DNA from: Natrinema pallidum DSM 3751
GTDB taxonomy: Archaea; Halobacteriota; Halobacteria; Halobacteriales; Natrialbaceae
Length of the DNA stretch: 64,000 nt
Assembly (NCBI RefSeq): GCF_000337615.1
Contig: NZ_AOII01000091.1
Location: 1 to 64,000 of the forward strand
Reading direction: 5' to 3'
The notes beneath the pieces were generated by a model. That model was not told the origin of the DNA and did not search any database. It worked only from the letters and a program-made list of their open reading frames with translations. Position numbers and translations under genes: made by a program. Of this stretch, positions 36,305 through 45,055 are shown piece after piece. Position 1 is the first letter of the stretch; each line of letters opens with the position of its first letter.

Positions 36305-37408
36305 TCAGTCGTCGCTCGGTTCCGCGCCCATACTCGCCGTCTCGCTCGACGATTCCGCCGTCTCGCTGTGACGGGCCTTCACCGCCTCCGGATCGAAGTC
36401 GTTCGTGTCCGTATTGGGCTCCAGTCCCGCACGCTCGACGATCTCCAAGTCCTTGCCGGGAGATTGGCCTCCGGTGGTCAGATAGTCGCCGGTGAGGAGG
36501 CCGTCCGCGCCGGCCTCGAGCGGCAGGTGCTGCTCGTCCGGCGCTAAGTTGACCTCGCGGCCGCCGGTCAAGCGGACCCGGGACTCGGGGTGGAGTAGTT
36601 TGTACACCGCGACCGTCTTGACGATCTCCTCGGTGCTGATGTCGACGCCCTGCTCGGCCAGCGGCGTCCCGGCGACCGGGTTCAGGACGTTGACCGGCAG
36701 CGAGGAGATGCCGATGTCCTGCAGGGCGATGGCTGCCTCGACGCGGTCGGTCGGGCTCTCCCCCATTCCGAGGATCACGCCCGCACAGAGGTCCATCCCG
36801 GCCTCCTTGGCGACCTCGAGGGTCTTCACCCGGTCCTCGAAGCTGTGGGAATCGACGATCTCGGGGAAGTAGTTCGGGGAGGTCTCGATGTTGTGATTGT
36901 AGTGATTGATCCCCTCCTCGGCGAGGATCGCGGCCTCCTCCTCGGTCAGAATGCCCAGCGAGGCGTCGACCTCGAGGTCGCACTCGTCGCGGACGCGGCG
37001 GATCGACTCGAGAACCTCTTCCCACTCGTCGGGGCGGTGTTCCTTCGAGACGCCCTTCTCGGCGACAACGATGCCAAAGCGCTGGGCACCGTCGCGTTCG
37101 GCCCGTTTGGCGGCCTCGAGGACCTTCTCGGGACCGAGGAAGCCGTAGGTGTCGATCCCGGTGTCGAAGTGGACCGACTGCGCGCAGAACCCGCAGTCCT
37201 CGGCGCAGTTGCCTGCCTTCGCGTTGACGATCGAGCAGGCGTCGACCGTGCCGTCGCCGAAGTGATCGCGGACGGCCGCACCCGCCTCCGCGAGCGCGTC
37301 GGTCGGCTGGGCCATCAACGCGACTCCGTCGGTCCGATCGAGTCGCTCGCCGGCCATCACCCGCTCGAGCGCGTCGTCGACCGTCTCGTTTCCAGTCTCG
37401 TAAACCAC
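36305..37408 (-). CDS. bioB: Biotin synthase (radical SAM)
   Basis: A 367-residue radical SAM enzyme inserting sulfur into dethiobiotin. C68, C72 and C75 in NCAEDCGFCAQS form the CxxxCxxC [4Fe-4S] site. YNHNIETS near 169-176 and VRLTGGREV near 284-292 (with the Arg ligand of the second cluster) are also present. The C-terminal 40 residues are an acidic Ser/Thr tail. The start is GTG 37408, about 26 nt after a TATA box, consistent with a leaderless mRNA. It leads the operon bioB-bioU-bioF-bioD, and its start codon lies inside the inverted repeat described separately. Confidence 0.96.
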   Translation of the reverse strand: MVYETGNETVDDALERVMAGERLDRTDGVALMAQPTDALAEAGAAVRDHFGDGTVDACSIVNAKAGNCAEDCGFCAQSVHFDTGIDTYGFLGPEKVLEAAKRAERDGAQRFGIVVAEKGVSKEHRPDEWEEVLESIRRVRDECDLEVDASLGILTEEEAAILAEEGINHYNHNIETSPNYFPEIVDSHSFEDRVKTLEVAKEAGMDLCAGVILGMGESPTDRVEAAIALQDIGISSLPVNVLNPVAGTPLAEQGVDISTEEIVKTVAVYKLLHPESRVRLTGGREVNLAPDEQHLPLEAGADGLLTGDYLTTGGQSPGKDLEIVERAGLEPNTDTNDFDPEAVKARHSETAESSSETASMGAEPSDD

Positions 37409-37433
37409 GATATGAGTTGTGGTTAACGAGACT
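37394..37433 (-). promoter_or_regulatory. BirA-box-like operator over the bio promoter
   Basis: A 15-bp inverted repeat, AGTCTCGTAAACCAC at 37394-37408 and GTGGTTAACGAGACT at 37419-37433, with 14 of 15 positions paired and a 10-bp spacer. The core, CGTAAACC-N14-GGTTAACG, resembles the BirA sites known in bacteria and some archaea (TTGTAAACC-N14/16-GGTTTACAA). It runs from the TATA box (ATTATAGT, about 37431-37438) to the bioB GTG, so a bound repressor would block initiation. The regulator is presumably an HTH-bearing BirA encoded elsewhere. Confidence 0.75.
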
Positions 37434-37685
37434 ATAATGATTGTGGATTCTCACTGTGGGTGAATCGTCCCGATCCGTTGGAGAGACGACCGGCGAGCGC
37501 GGGACGACCGATCGTGGCGAGGAGTGACCGGCGCGGGCGGTGCATGGTCGTTCTGTCACGCAGCACTGGTACGTATTTTGTTACTATGCCGCGGCGGGTC
37601 ACCGACGGTGTCCGAACGGAACACCGAGCGCGACGTTCGTATCGATTTCCCAACGCTTGTATGATGTCGTATGGTGTCGTGCAGT

Positions 37686-38585
37686 ATGGCCCTCAGTATC
37701 TCGGAGGAACACTTCGAGGACGTTCCGGACTTCGACTACGAACCCCAGTATGTCGACATCGGCGAGTTAGACATGGCGTACGTGGAAACGGGCGGTGGCG
37801 AGGGCAGCAACGACGCCGAGGAGACGTTCCTCTGTCTGCACGGCGAGCCGACGTGGTCGTTTCTCTACAGCAAAATGATGCCGACGCTGGCCGAGCGCGG
37901 CCGCGTCGTCGTCCCAGACCTGATCGGCTGCGGACGGTCGGATCGATACGAGGACCGCGACAACTACACCGTCGAGATGCACTACGACGCGCTCCGGACG
38001 TTCGTCGAGGAACTCGACCTGACGAATATCACGCTCGTCTGTCAGGACTGGGGCGGGTTGCTCGGGCTCTCGCTGGCGGCGAATCAGCCCGAACGGTTCG
38101 CCCGCCTGGTGCCGATGAACACCGGCCTTCCCGACGGGACCCAAGAGATGACCGATACCTGGCACGCGTTCGCCGAGTTGGTCGCCACCGCCGACGACCT
38201 CGATATCGGCGAACTCGTGGCGAACGGTTGTCATCGGGACTGCTCCGAGGACGTGCTCGACGCCTACCGCGCGCCGTTCCCCGACGAGCGATACATGGCC
38301 GGCGCGCGGACGTTCCCAGGACTCGTCCCGCAGTCACCCGACGACCCCGGGGCGGACCTGTTCGCCGACGCCCAGGACCGACTCGCCGAGTGGGAGACGC
38401 CGGCGTTCGTCCTGTTCGCCAGCGAGGACCCGATCACCGCCGGCAACCGTGACCCGCTGCGCGAGTTGCTCCCGACCGCGAGCGACCAGCCCGATGTCTG
38501 GATCGACGAGGCCGCACACTTCCTGCAGGAAGACGCCGGCGAGGAAATCGCCGAGCGCATCGTCGCCTTCGTCGATCGAACCTGA
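37686..38585 (+). CDS. Haloalkane dehalogenase-like alpha/beta hydrolase
   Basis: A 299-residue alpha/beta hydrolase. HGEPTWSFLY near 53-62 is the oxyanion loop of haloalkane dehalogenases. VCQDWGG near 118-124 carries an Asp nucleophile (rather than Ser), the mark of dehalogenases, and IDEAAHFLQED near 276-286 supplies the catalytic His. It could cleave carbon-halogen bonds by hydrolysis, but Asp-nucleophile relatives include epoxide hydrolases, so substrate is open. ATG 37686 is preferred; ATG 37671 would add five residues. It is divergent from bioB and convergent with RuBisCO. Confidence 0.82.
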   Translation: MALSISEEHFEDVPDFDYEPQYVDIGELDMAYVETGGGEGSNDAEETFLCLHGEPTWSFLYSKMMPTLAERGRVVVPDLIGCGRSDRYEDRDNYTVEMHYDALRTFVEELDLTNITLVCQDWGGLLGLSLAANQPERFARLVPMNTGLPDGTQEMTDTWHAFAELVATADDLDIGELVANGCHRDCSEDVLDAYRAPFPDERYMAGARTFPGLVPQSPDDPGADLFADAQDRLAEWETPAFVLFASEDPITAGNRDPLRELLPTASDQPDVWIDEAAHFLQEDAGEEIAERIVAFVDRT

Positions 38586-38618
38586 TTCGATCGCTGCCCG
38601 TCGGTCCGATCCGAACCG

Positions 38619-39869
38619 TTACCGCGGCGTCTCCGCGCCCCACTTCTCGAGGGCCGTCGCCAGTTCCGCGTGGTCGTCGGCGTAGGTCTCGAGGTCCGTG
38701 CCCGCCATCGAGGCCTCGACGGACTGTCGGAGCGCTTTCGCACCCGCGTGCGTGCCGTCCGGGTGGCCGTGGACGCCGCCGCCGGCTTGCACGATGATGT
38801 CGGTCCCCAGCGCGTCGATGAGTTGATCGACCACGCCGGGATGCAGTCCACCGGAGGCGACCGGGAGGACGGGCCTGAGGCCGTGACAGTCGCTCGTGAG
38901 CCACGCGTTGATCCCCGGCGTGTCCTCGTTCGCGAGCTTTCCCAGCCCCGCGGTCCCGGTGTGGATGTGGTCGACGCCACAGAGGCGAGCGATCTGGGCG
39001 ATGACGCGCATCGACACCCCGTGGTAGTCCAGTCGGTCGAAGGCGGCGTGCATCGCGCGGTGGGCGTGGATCGCCAACCCGTGGTCCTCGCAACGCTCCC
39101 GAACCGACTGGACGGCCGCCCAGCCGCAGGTAATCACGTCGACCATGACGAACCCGCCGCCGTGTTCGGCGACGAGATCGACCCGCTCGAGCATCTCTGT
39201 GGTCTCGGCGGTCACGTTCACGAGGTAGTCCTTGCGCTCGCCGGTCTCCTCCTGGGCGCGGTCGCGGGCGGCGAGGCTCTCGGCGAGTCGGTCCGCGAAT
39301 GGGTTAAACGCCTGGTCAGTGAGATTTTCGTCGTCTTTCAGCAGGTCGATGCCGCCGCGCCAGGCCTCCTCGCCGATGCGGGCGTGGGCGTCGGTCGAGA
39401 GGCCCACCTTGGGTTTCGGCACCGTCGCCAACACCGGCCGCTCGCCCGCGTCCAGTTTCTCGCGCGCGACGCTCGGCCCGAACTGCGGGCCCGGAAACCC
39501 GCCCGCGATCGATTCCGGCCAGTCACAGTCCTCGAGTCGGATCGAGTCGACGGCTTTCATCCCCAGGATGTTGCCGGCGATACACGAGAGGATCTGGGGC
39601 ATGCTGCCGGCCTCGAACAGCGCGGCCGGGTACGCGACCGTAACCGTCGGTCCGTCAATACCACAGGCGACTGCACCGAGGTCCGTGAGTTCGTCCTCGT
39701 CGACGTGTAAGGCGGCCCAGGTGCCGTTCGATGACTCCGAGGCGACGCGACTCGCTGCCGCCTCCATGGACATCCCGTCGGCCGGTTCGATCGTGAATTC
39801 ACAGACCAGTTCCGTCGCGGCGGGTTCGTATCCGAGGTCCAGAAAGTCGTCGTACTCGATCCCTGTCAT
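38619..39869 (-). CDS. rbcL: Ribulose-1,5-bisphosphate carboxylase, archaeal form III
   Basis: A 416-residue form III RuBisCO large subunit. Lys152 and Lys154 in VPKPKVGLS, and GGIDLLKDDEN with Lys178 (to be carbamylated), Asp180 and Glu181 (Mg ligands), keep the canonical spacing of 26 between the two active-site lysines. HRAMHAAF and GVDHIHTGTAGLGK (loop 6 lysine) are intact. In archaea it acts in AMP/nucleoside degradation, converting RuBP plus CO2 to 3-phosphoglycerate. The AMP phosphorylase and ribose-1,5-bisphosphate isomerase genes are not in the window. ATG 39869 gives the family start; ATG 39884 is 15 nt upstream. A TATTACTC element is near 39896-39903. Confidence 0.95.
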   Translation of the reverse strand: MTGIEYDDFLDLGYEPAATELVCEFTIEPADGMSMEAAASRVASESSNGTWAALHVDEDELTDLGAVACGIDGPTVTVAYPAALFEAGSMPQILSCIAGNILGMKAVDSIRLEDCDWPESIAGGFPGPQFGPSVAREKLDAGERPVLATVPKPKVGLSTDAHARIGEEAWRGGIDLLKDDENLTDQAFNPFADRLAESLAARDRAQEETGERKDYLVNVTAETTEMLERVDLVAEHGGGFVMVDVITCGWAAVQSVRERCEDHGLAIHAHRAMHAAFDRLDYHGVSMRVIAQIARLCGVDHIHTGTAGLGKLANEDTPGINAWLTSDCHGLRPVLPVASGGLHPGVVDQLIDALGTDIIVQAGGGVHGHPDGTHAGAKALRQSVEASMAGTDLETYADDHAELATALEKWGAETPR

Positions 39870-40035
39870 GATACCGTCCGACATACGACGCGTCGAGTAA
39901 TAGTGCTTGTGCCGGCACCCGGCGAGTCGCTACGAACGGGCAATATAGTCCGACTCTCGCCCCGTACAGCGATTCTCACGATCGCCCTCTTTCTCACCCA
40001 TATTATGCACGATCGTCAACTGTAACCGCCATCGA

Positions 40036-40051
40036 TGGCCGCTAGCGGCCA
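40036..40051. promoter_or_regulatory. Perfect 16-bp palindrome in the rbcL divergent spacer
   Basis: TGGCCGCTAGCGGCCA is a perfect palindrome with no spacer. It lies about 165 bp upstream of the rbcL start and about 90 bp upstream of the acidic-protein start. Its central CTAG is normally rare in haloarchaeal DNA. A dimeric regulator site is the plain reading, and a modification or cleavage target is another. Confidence 0.4.
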
Positions 40052-40143
40052 GTACACTAATATTGCACTTCGCGCATCTATCGCACCGGGAAAAATTCCG
40101 AAAATTAAAGTCGTGTGATAATCCAGTAATAGCAAGCGGGTTC

Positions 40144-41028
40144 ATGACAGATAGTACGACAAACAGTCCGGGCGACGGGAGGCTCGACGTGGGTGCGAGC
40201 ACCGACGAGCTGTTCGGGGACCTCGAGGAAACCGACACGGGAGCCGGGCAGCGGACAGAACGGGTGGACGAGGACGAACCGGACGGGGTCGAAGACAGGA
40301 CGGCCGCTGAAGTCTTCGATCAGCTCCGTGCTGAAGCCGCGGACGAGGGCGATACCGACGACGTGCTCGCGGACGAAACGCCGGACGACATCATCGCGAG
40401 CGCGGCGGAGCCGGAACCCGACCCGGCGATACCCGTCGACGACGAGCTGCGAGCCGACGAGGACGAACTCACGGATCTGCTTCTCACCGGCCGCACGAAA
40501 GACGGGGAGTTCCTCTGGGTCGACACCGCTGGTTCCGACGACCGACGGGACGACGACCCCGTCGACTCCACCACCTCCACGAACGAGGGGCTCGACAGCG
40601 GCGACGCCGAGCCGCCGACCGTCGAGGCGCAGGCCGACTCGCAGACCGCGACGACGACCCCCGAGACCGCGGACGAGCCATTCGACGGCGACCCCACCCT
40701 CGAGAACGGGACGGACAGCCCCGTCGAGCCCGACGCGGCTGCGGTGACCGAAACGGACGCGGAGAGCGACGCCGACACCACACGCGATAGCGACGCCGCT
40801 CCGGAGACGCCGTCGGACGCGACTGCCGACTCGTCGGTCCAGAGCGACGAATCGGAGTCGCGTCTCGAGGACGGGGTGGACGCGTCCGCGGTCGACGGTC
40901 CCGACACGGCCGACCGCGACACCGACGCCGGAGGGGGCGAGACCGATATCGATGCGTCCGAGGCCGAGTCCGCGGCCGACGACGGCTCGGCGGGACTGCT
41001 CGGACGAGTGCGGTCGCTGTTCGGCTGA
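40144..41028 (+). CDS. Acidic, mostly disordered protein with C-terminal amphipathic helix
   Basis: A 294-residue protein. The first 140 residues contain ordered-looking pieces: LGASTDELFGDLEE-like text (STDELFGDLEE), TAAEVFDQLRAEAAD and ELTDLLLTGRTKDGEFLWVDT. A stretch of about 135 residues follows that is almost wholly Asp, Glu, Ser, Thr, Ala and Pro. The last 11 residues, AGLLGRVRSLFG, form a short amphipathic basic helix that could touch membrane. It has no Cys and no signal. I recognise no family. AT-rich DNA (about 40090-40135) precedes ATG 40144. The product might be an adaptor or scaffold. Confidence 0.75.
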   Translation: MTDSTTNSPGDGRLDVGASTDELFGDLEETDTGAGQRTERVDEDEPDGVEDRTAAEVFDQLRAEAADEGDTDDVLADETPDDIIASAAEPEPDPAIPVDDELRADEDELTDLLLTGRTKDGEFLWVDTAGSDDRRDDDPVDSTTSTNEGLDSGDAEPPTVEAQADSQTATTTPETADEPFDGDPTLENGTDSPVEPDAAAVTETDAESDADTTRDSDAAPETPSDATADSSVQSDESESRLEDGVDASAVDGPDTADRDTDAGGGETDIDASEAESAADDGSAGLLGRVRSLFG

Positions 41029-41149
41029 TCGTCCGAGCCCGTCGAACGCGCGCCGCCGACCCGCCGTCCGGTCGGTGAGACTCACGACGTCCGTATCGCG
41101 ACAGCTTGGAACCAACCCGTTGGTCCGATCGTCCCCGCCTCGAGTCCGA

Positions 41150-41299
41150 TCAGACCTCGGGATGCCACGCGAGCCCGTTCCGTCGAACCGGAGACGCTTT
41201 TGCACCACACGCCGGACACTGCGTCCCGCCGGTCGTCCGGGTCGTCCGCTCCGGGATGTCCGCGGAGCCACAGCGATCGCATTCGAGCCGGACCGGCAT
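41150..41299 (-). CDS. 49-residue zinc-ribbon protein
   Basis: On the minus strand ATG 41299 to TGA 41150-41152 encodes MPVRLECDRCGSADIPERT-type text: knuckle CDRC at 7-10 and CPAC at 28-31, joined by a Thr/Gly-rich beta-hairpin, ending NGLAWHPEV. The spacing (17 residues) fits one zinc. Codon use is normal for this genome. It lies downstream of, and convergent with, the acidic protein. The function is unknown; such mini-proteins are common and often missed. Confidence 0.72.
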   Translation of the reverse strand: MPVRLECDRCGSADIPERTTRTTGGTQCPACGAKASPVRRNGLAWHPEV

Positions 41300-41480
41300 A
41301 CCACAGTGACGCGCTGGACGACCATGATCTGCTGCGGAAAGCGACGAGGAGCCGGCACCGGGCGGTCACAGTACTGGACGCAGGACCCGCCGCCGCTCGA
41401 GTCGGCTCGAAAAAGGACGCGAGACCGCAACCGGTCGCCCGCGATTGCGGTCGGGTCGTTGCGTACGCGAGACGGGCTAG

Positions 41481-42353
41481 TTACGCGAGGAACTCTTCGA
41501 TGTGATCGGCGACTTCTTCGGGGGTGTCGCCGACGGGGACGCCGGCGTCGTTGAGGGCGCTAATCTTGCTCTCCGCGGTTCCCGTGCCGGAGCCGGAGAC
41601 GATCGCACCGGCGTGGCCCATCCGCTTGCCCGGCGGTGCGGTGCGGCCGGCGATGAAGCCAGCGACCGGCGTGTCGACGTACTCGTCGATGAACGCGGCT
41701 GCTTCCTCCTCGTCTTCGCCGCCGATCTCCCCGCACATGACGATGGCGTCGGTGTCGGGGTCGTCCTCGAACAGCTCGAGGGCGTCGACGAAGTCGGTCC
41801 CGATGATCGGGTCGCCGCCGATGCCGATGGCGGTCGTCTGGCCGATCCCGCGATTAGTCAAGCTATCGACGACCTGGTACGTGAGGGTCCCGGAACGGGA
41901 GACGAGCCCGACGTTCCCCTCGGCGAAGATGTTGCCGGGGAGAATACCGAGCTTCGCCTCACCGGGCGTGATGAGACCGGGACAGTTCGGGCCGATGAGT
42001 CGGGTCTCCGTCTCGGAGAGGCGCTTGTTGACGCGCGCCATGTCCTGGGTCGGGATGCCCTCCGTGATGGCGACCGCGAGGTCGAGTTCCGAGTCGAGCG
42101 ATTCGAAAATCGCGTCGCCGGCAAAGGCCGGCGGAACGAAGATCACGGACGTGTCAGCGTTCTCCTCGTCGACGGCCTCGTGGACCGTGTCGTAGACCGG
42201 CACGCCGCTGACCTCCTGGCCGCCCTTGTCGGGGACCGCGCCGGCGACGACGTTGGTGCCGTACTCCATCATCTGTTCGGCGTGGAACTTGCCTTCCCCG
42301 CCGGTGATGCCCTGTACCACGACGCGCGTGTCGTCGTCGACTAGTACGCTCAT
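41481..42353 (-). CDS. sucD: Succinyl-CoA synthetase alpha subunit
   Basis: A 290-residue subunit that binds CoA and carries the phosphohistidine. The N-terminal CoA-binding Rossmann part contains [17 protein letters not shown] and [11 protein letters not shown]. The phosphohistidine loop is [13 protein letters not shown] near 243-255 (His at about 248). [10 protein letters not shown] is also present. With SucC it interconverts succinyl-CoA and succinate with nucleotide phosphorylation in the TCA cycle. ATG overlaps the sucC stop by 4 bp. Confidence 0.97.
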   Translation of the reverse strand: MSVLVDDDTRVVVQGITGGEGKFHAEQMMEYGTNVVAGAVPDKGGQEVSGVPVYDTVHEAVDEENADTSVIFVPPAFAGDAIFESLDSELDLAVAITEGIPTQDMARVNKRLSETETRLIGPNCPGLITPGEAKLGILPGNIFAEGNVGLVSRSGTLTYQVVDSLTNRGIGQTTAIGIGGDPIIGTDFVDALELFEDDPDTDAIVMCGEIGGEDEEEAAAFIDEYVDTPVAGFIAGRTAPPGKRMGHAGAIVSGSGTGTAESKISALNDAGVPVGDTPEEVADHIEEFLA

Positions 42354-43501
42354 TGGTCGTTCACCTCCCCAGCGTACTCGACAGCACGCTGAACCGCGTC
42401 CTCGAGGGTCTGCTCGACCGTCACGAGGTCCTCGTTGAGAATCTCCATGCCTTCCTCCCAGTTCGTGCCGGCCAGTCGGACGACGACCGGCTTGGGGATC
42501 TCGTCGAACTGCTCGAGCGCCTCGTTGATCCCGCGGGCGACCTCGTCGCCCCGGGTAATTCCGCCGAAGATGTTGAAGACGACCGAATCGACGTTATCGT
42601 CGGAGAACACCATGTCGAGCGCGTTCGCGATCCGGGCGGCCTTCGCGCCGCCACCCACGTCGAGGAAGTTGGCGGGCTGGCCGCCGTAGTGGTCGACCAA
42701 GTCGAGCGTCGTCATCACGAGTCCGGCACCGTTGCCGATGATGCCGACGTTGCCGTCCAGCCGGACGTAGTCGAAGCCGTACTCGTCGGCCTTCTGCTCG
42801 AGTTCGTCGCCGCCGGCGGCTTCCTCTTCCATCTCGGCGAGTTCGGGCTGGCGGAACAGGGCGTCCTCGTCGATGTTCATCACGGCGTCGGCCGCGATGA
42901 CCTCGTCGTCGGCCGTGACCATCAGCGGGTTGATCTCGGCGTCGGCCCCATCCTTGTCGTCCCAGAGCTGGTAGAGCGTGGTGAGGACGCTCGAGACATC
43001 GCGCGCGACCGACTGGTCGACACCGGCGTCGTAGACGGCCTTTCGGGCCTGATAGGGATGCATTCCGAAGGAGGGGTCGATGTGCTCGCGAGCGATGGCG
43101 TCGGGGTCCTCCTCGGCGACTTCCTCGATGTTGACGCCGCCTTTGGTCGAAACCATCGCGACGGGCTTGCCCTCGCCGCGGTCCATCGTGATCCCGACGT
43201 AGAGTTCGTTGACGAAGTCGACCGCTTCCTCGACGAGGACCCGATCGACGTGATATCCCTTCAGGTCCATGCCGAGGATGGAGTCGGCCGCTTCTCGGGC
43301 CTCGTCCGCGTCCTCGACGAGTTTAATTCCGCCGGCCTTCCCACGGCCGCCGACCTGTACCTGCGCTTTTACCGCTACTGGGTACCCGATCTCCTCGGCC
43401 GCGGATACCACACCGTCGACGTCGGACGCGAGTTGCGAGTCCGGCGTCGGAATCCCGGCATCGGCGAAGACGGTCTTCGCCTGATACTCGTGTAATTTCA
43501 T
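42350..43501 (-). CDS. sucC: Succinyl-CoA synthetase beta subunit
   Basis: A 383-residue beta subunit with an N-terminal ATP-grasp domain ([18 protein letters not shown] start, [16 protein letters not shown] near 45-60) and a C-terminal ligase domain with [12 protein letters not shown] and [14 protein letters not shown]. It binds nucleotide and succinate. It is the first gene of sucC-sucD, and the overlap ensures balanced synthesis. The promoter is the TGATTTAAGC element about 26-34 nt upstream. Confidence 0.97.
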   Translation of the reverse strand: MKLHEYQAKTVFADAGIPTPDSQLASDVDGVVSAAEEIGYPVAVKAQVQVGGRGKAGGIKLVEDADEAREAADSILGMDLKGYHVDRVLVEEAVDFVNELYVGITMDRGEGKPVAMVSTKGGVNIEEVAEEDPDAIAREHIDPSFGMHPYQARKAVYDAGVDQSVARDVSSVLTTLYQLWDDKDGADAEINPLMVTADDEVIAADAVMNIDEDALFRQPELAEMEEEAAGGDELEQKADEYGFDYVRLDGNVGIIGNGAGLVMTTLDLVDHYGGQPANFLDVGGGAKAARIANALDMVFSDDNVDSVVFNIFGGITRGDEVARGINEALEQFDEIPKPVVVRLAGTNWEEGMEILNEDLVTVEQTLEDAVQRAVEYAGEVNDQ

Positions 43502-43819
43502 GCCATTCGAACGGGCGTGCCGACCTTGCTTAAATCATGCCAGTTTCCACTCGCCGCGGGCGTTCCATCGACGCGCATCAACGATACCGGGCACGTCACG
43601 GCCGTACCGTTTTCCCAGTCGCCCTCTTTGTGTAGGTTCTCAACTGAACTCGGGTGTGATGTACCCGCACGTCCGGACTCCGGGCGGATACCTCGCGCTG
43701 AGAGGGCGTCCGATCGCTCGAACGGGTTCCGTTCCGGGGTCGAACGCGAGCGGTCGACGGAAGCCGACACAGCATTCAAACGTCGCCTCTCCTAAGGTCA
43801 CGGACAAGGGGCACCCGCC
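43502..43819. promoter_or_regulatory. Divergent spacer: sucCD promoter and UbiA promoter
   Basis: The sucC side carries a good TATA box, GCTTAAATCA at 43526-43535 on the plus strand, 26-34 nt from ATG 43501. The remainder is GC-rich with several open frames that look like shadows. No clear TATA box was found for the GTG start of the UbiA gene. No RNA gene is visible. Confidence 0.5.
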
Positions 43820-44692
43820 GTGAGAAATTCCACTGCGACGCATCGACCACCGGGCTGGGTAACATCGGTCAAGACCGGGCTCCGCCTGTTGGTCCATAGC
43901 AACCTCTTCATCTCGCTTGCGACGGTTAGCGTCGCCGTGACGACTGTTCTTCTCGCGGACCTGCCACTCGAGCCCCTGCCGCTGTTCATCGTCTTTGCGG
44001 CGACGATGTTCGTCTACACCGTCAATCGATTTACCGATCTCGAGGAGGACGAGCGGAACGTTCCACAGCGCGCGGCGTTTACCAGGCGGTACGGAACGCT
44101 CTGGTTGGCCGCGGGGGTCGGCCTCTACGTCGCCGCAGTCGGAATCGCCGTCGCGGTCGGAGTTCCCGGCGCGGTGTACATGTTCCTCCCGCTCGTGGTC
44201 GTGCTCCTGTACTCCGTCGGCGGGGTCAAGCAACTCTTTCTCGTGAAGAACCTCGTGGTCGGATTCGCCTGGGGCGCGATTCCGCTCGGCGTCGGCTACT
44301 ACTACGGTCAGTTGCGCTCGCCGGCGATCCTGTTTCTGTTCGGGTATATCACGATCATGATCACCATCGCCGCGGTGATCTTCGACGTGAAAGATATCGA
44401 AGGGGACCTCGCGGAGGGCATCCCGACGGTCCCCAACCTGTTCGGCCCGCGCTGGACCCGTCTCCTGTCGTTGGTGGCGACCGTCGCCGTCGCCGCGGCG
44501 GTGATCGCCCTCGTCGCCGGCGGCGCGATTGCACACGAGTTCCTCGTCGTGCTCGCGATGAACGCCTACGTCTGTGCGTACATCCCCTTCGCGACCACCG
44601 ATCGCGGGCCGCTGTATTACGGGTTCGTCGTCGACGGCGAACACGTCTTCCTCGCGGCCGTCGTCGCCGCGCTCGAGTGGCTGATCTGGTAG
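43820..44692 (+). CDS. UbiA family prenyltransferase-like membrane protein
   Basis: A 290-residue protein with eight to nine helices and both Asp-rich Mg-diphosphate motifs of UbiA enzymes: NRFTDLEED near 68-76 (a variant of NDxxDxxxD) and DVKDIEGD near 191-198. UbiA enzymes attach prenyl chains to aromatic or lipid acceptors (menaquinone, archaeol phospholipids, heme). In the first motif Arg stands in place of the usual Asp after Asn, so the acceptor or activity may differ. It starts at GTG 43820. No menaquinone genes adjoin. Confidence 0.82.
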   Translation: MRNSTATHRPPGWVTSVKTGLRLLVHSNLFISLATVSVAVTTVLLADLPLEPLPLFIVFAATMFVYTVNRFTDLEEDERNVPQRAAFTRRYGTLWLAAGVGLYVAAVGIAVAVGVPGAVYMFLPLVVVLLYSVGGVKQLFLVKNLVVGFAWGAIPLGVGYYYGQLRSPAILFLFGYITIMITIAAVIFDVKDIEGDLAEGIPTVPNLFGPRWTRLLSLVATVAVAAAVIALVAGGAIAHEFLVVLAMNAYVCAYIPFATTDRGPLYYGFVVDGEHVFLAAVVAALEWLIW

Positions 44693-44827
44693 CGGCGACG
44701 CTCGACGCGACACGCACTGGCAGCATCGCGACGTTTCGAAAGGGCACGAACCGCGTTCCGTCCGGCGGCGAGTGCCACGAGGACAGCGATCGCTATCGGT
44801 CGGCCGTCGACACTCGGCTCGGGCGAC

Positions 44828-45055
44828 TCAGTCGCGGTCGGCTTCGCTCCAGTCGCAGTCCTGGCACTTCCAGCCGGTGACGAGTTCGGTGACCGACGGC
44901 ATGTAGACGACCTGCAGGACGTTCCCGGCACACTCCGGGCACTCCTCGTCGGCCTCCTCGATCGAGTCGACCTCCATCACGGCGTCGCCCTCGACGAGTT
45001 CCGCGAGTTTTTCGGCCGTCACCATTCGTCCCTGAACGACGCGATTCTCGCTCAC
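44828..45055 (-). CDS. Small zinc-ribbon protein, DUF5795-like
   Basis: A 75-residue protein with CPEC (about 39-42) and CQDC (about 64-67) knuckles around an acidic hairpin, preceded by a short helix-rich start (QGRMVTAEKLAELVEGD). It resembles a conserved haloarchaeal family (DUF5795, from memory) without assigned function. The start is GTG 45055; ATG 45025 is an in-frame alternative. It is convergent with the UbiA gene. Confidence 0.75.
   Translation of the reverse strand: MSENRVVQGRMVTAEKLAELVEGDAVMEVDSIEEADEECPECAGNVLQVVYMPSVTELVTGWKCQDCDWSEADRD

Noticed and set aside
36276-37559. The long N-terminal extension of the BioU frame
   Set aside because: It overlaps bioB in another frame and reads as low-complexity Arg-rich text; ATG 36275 gives the normal Rossmann start.
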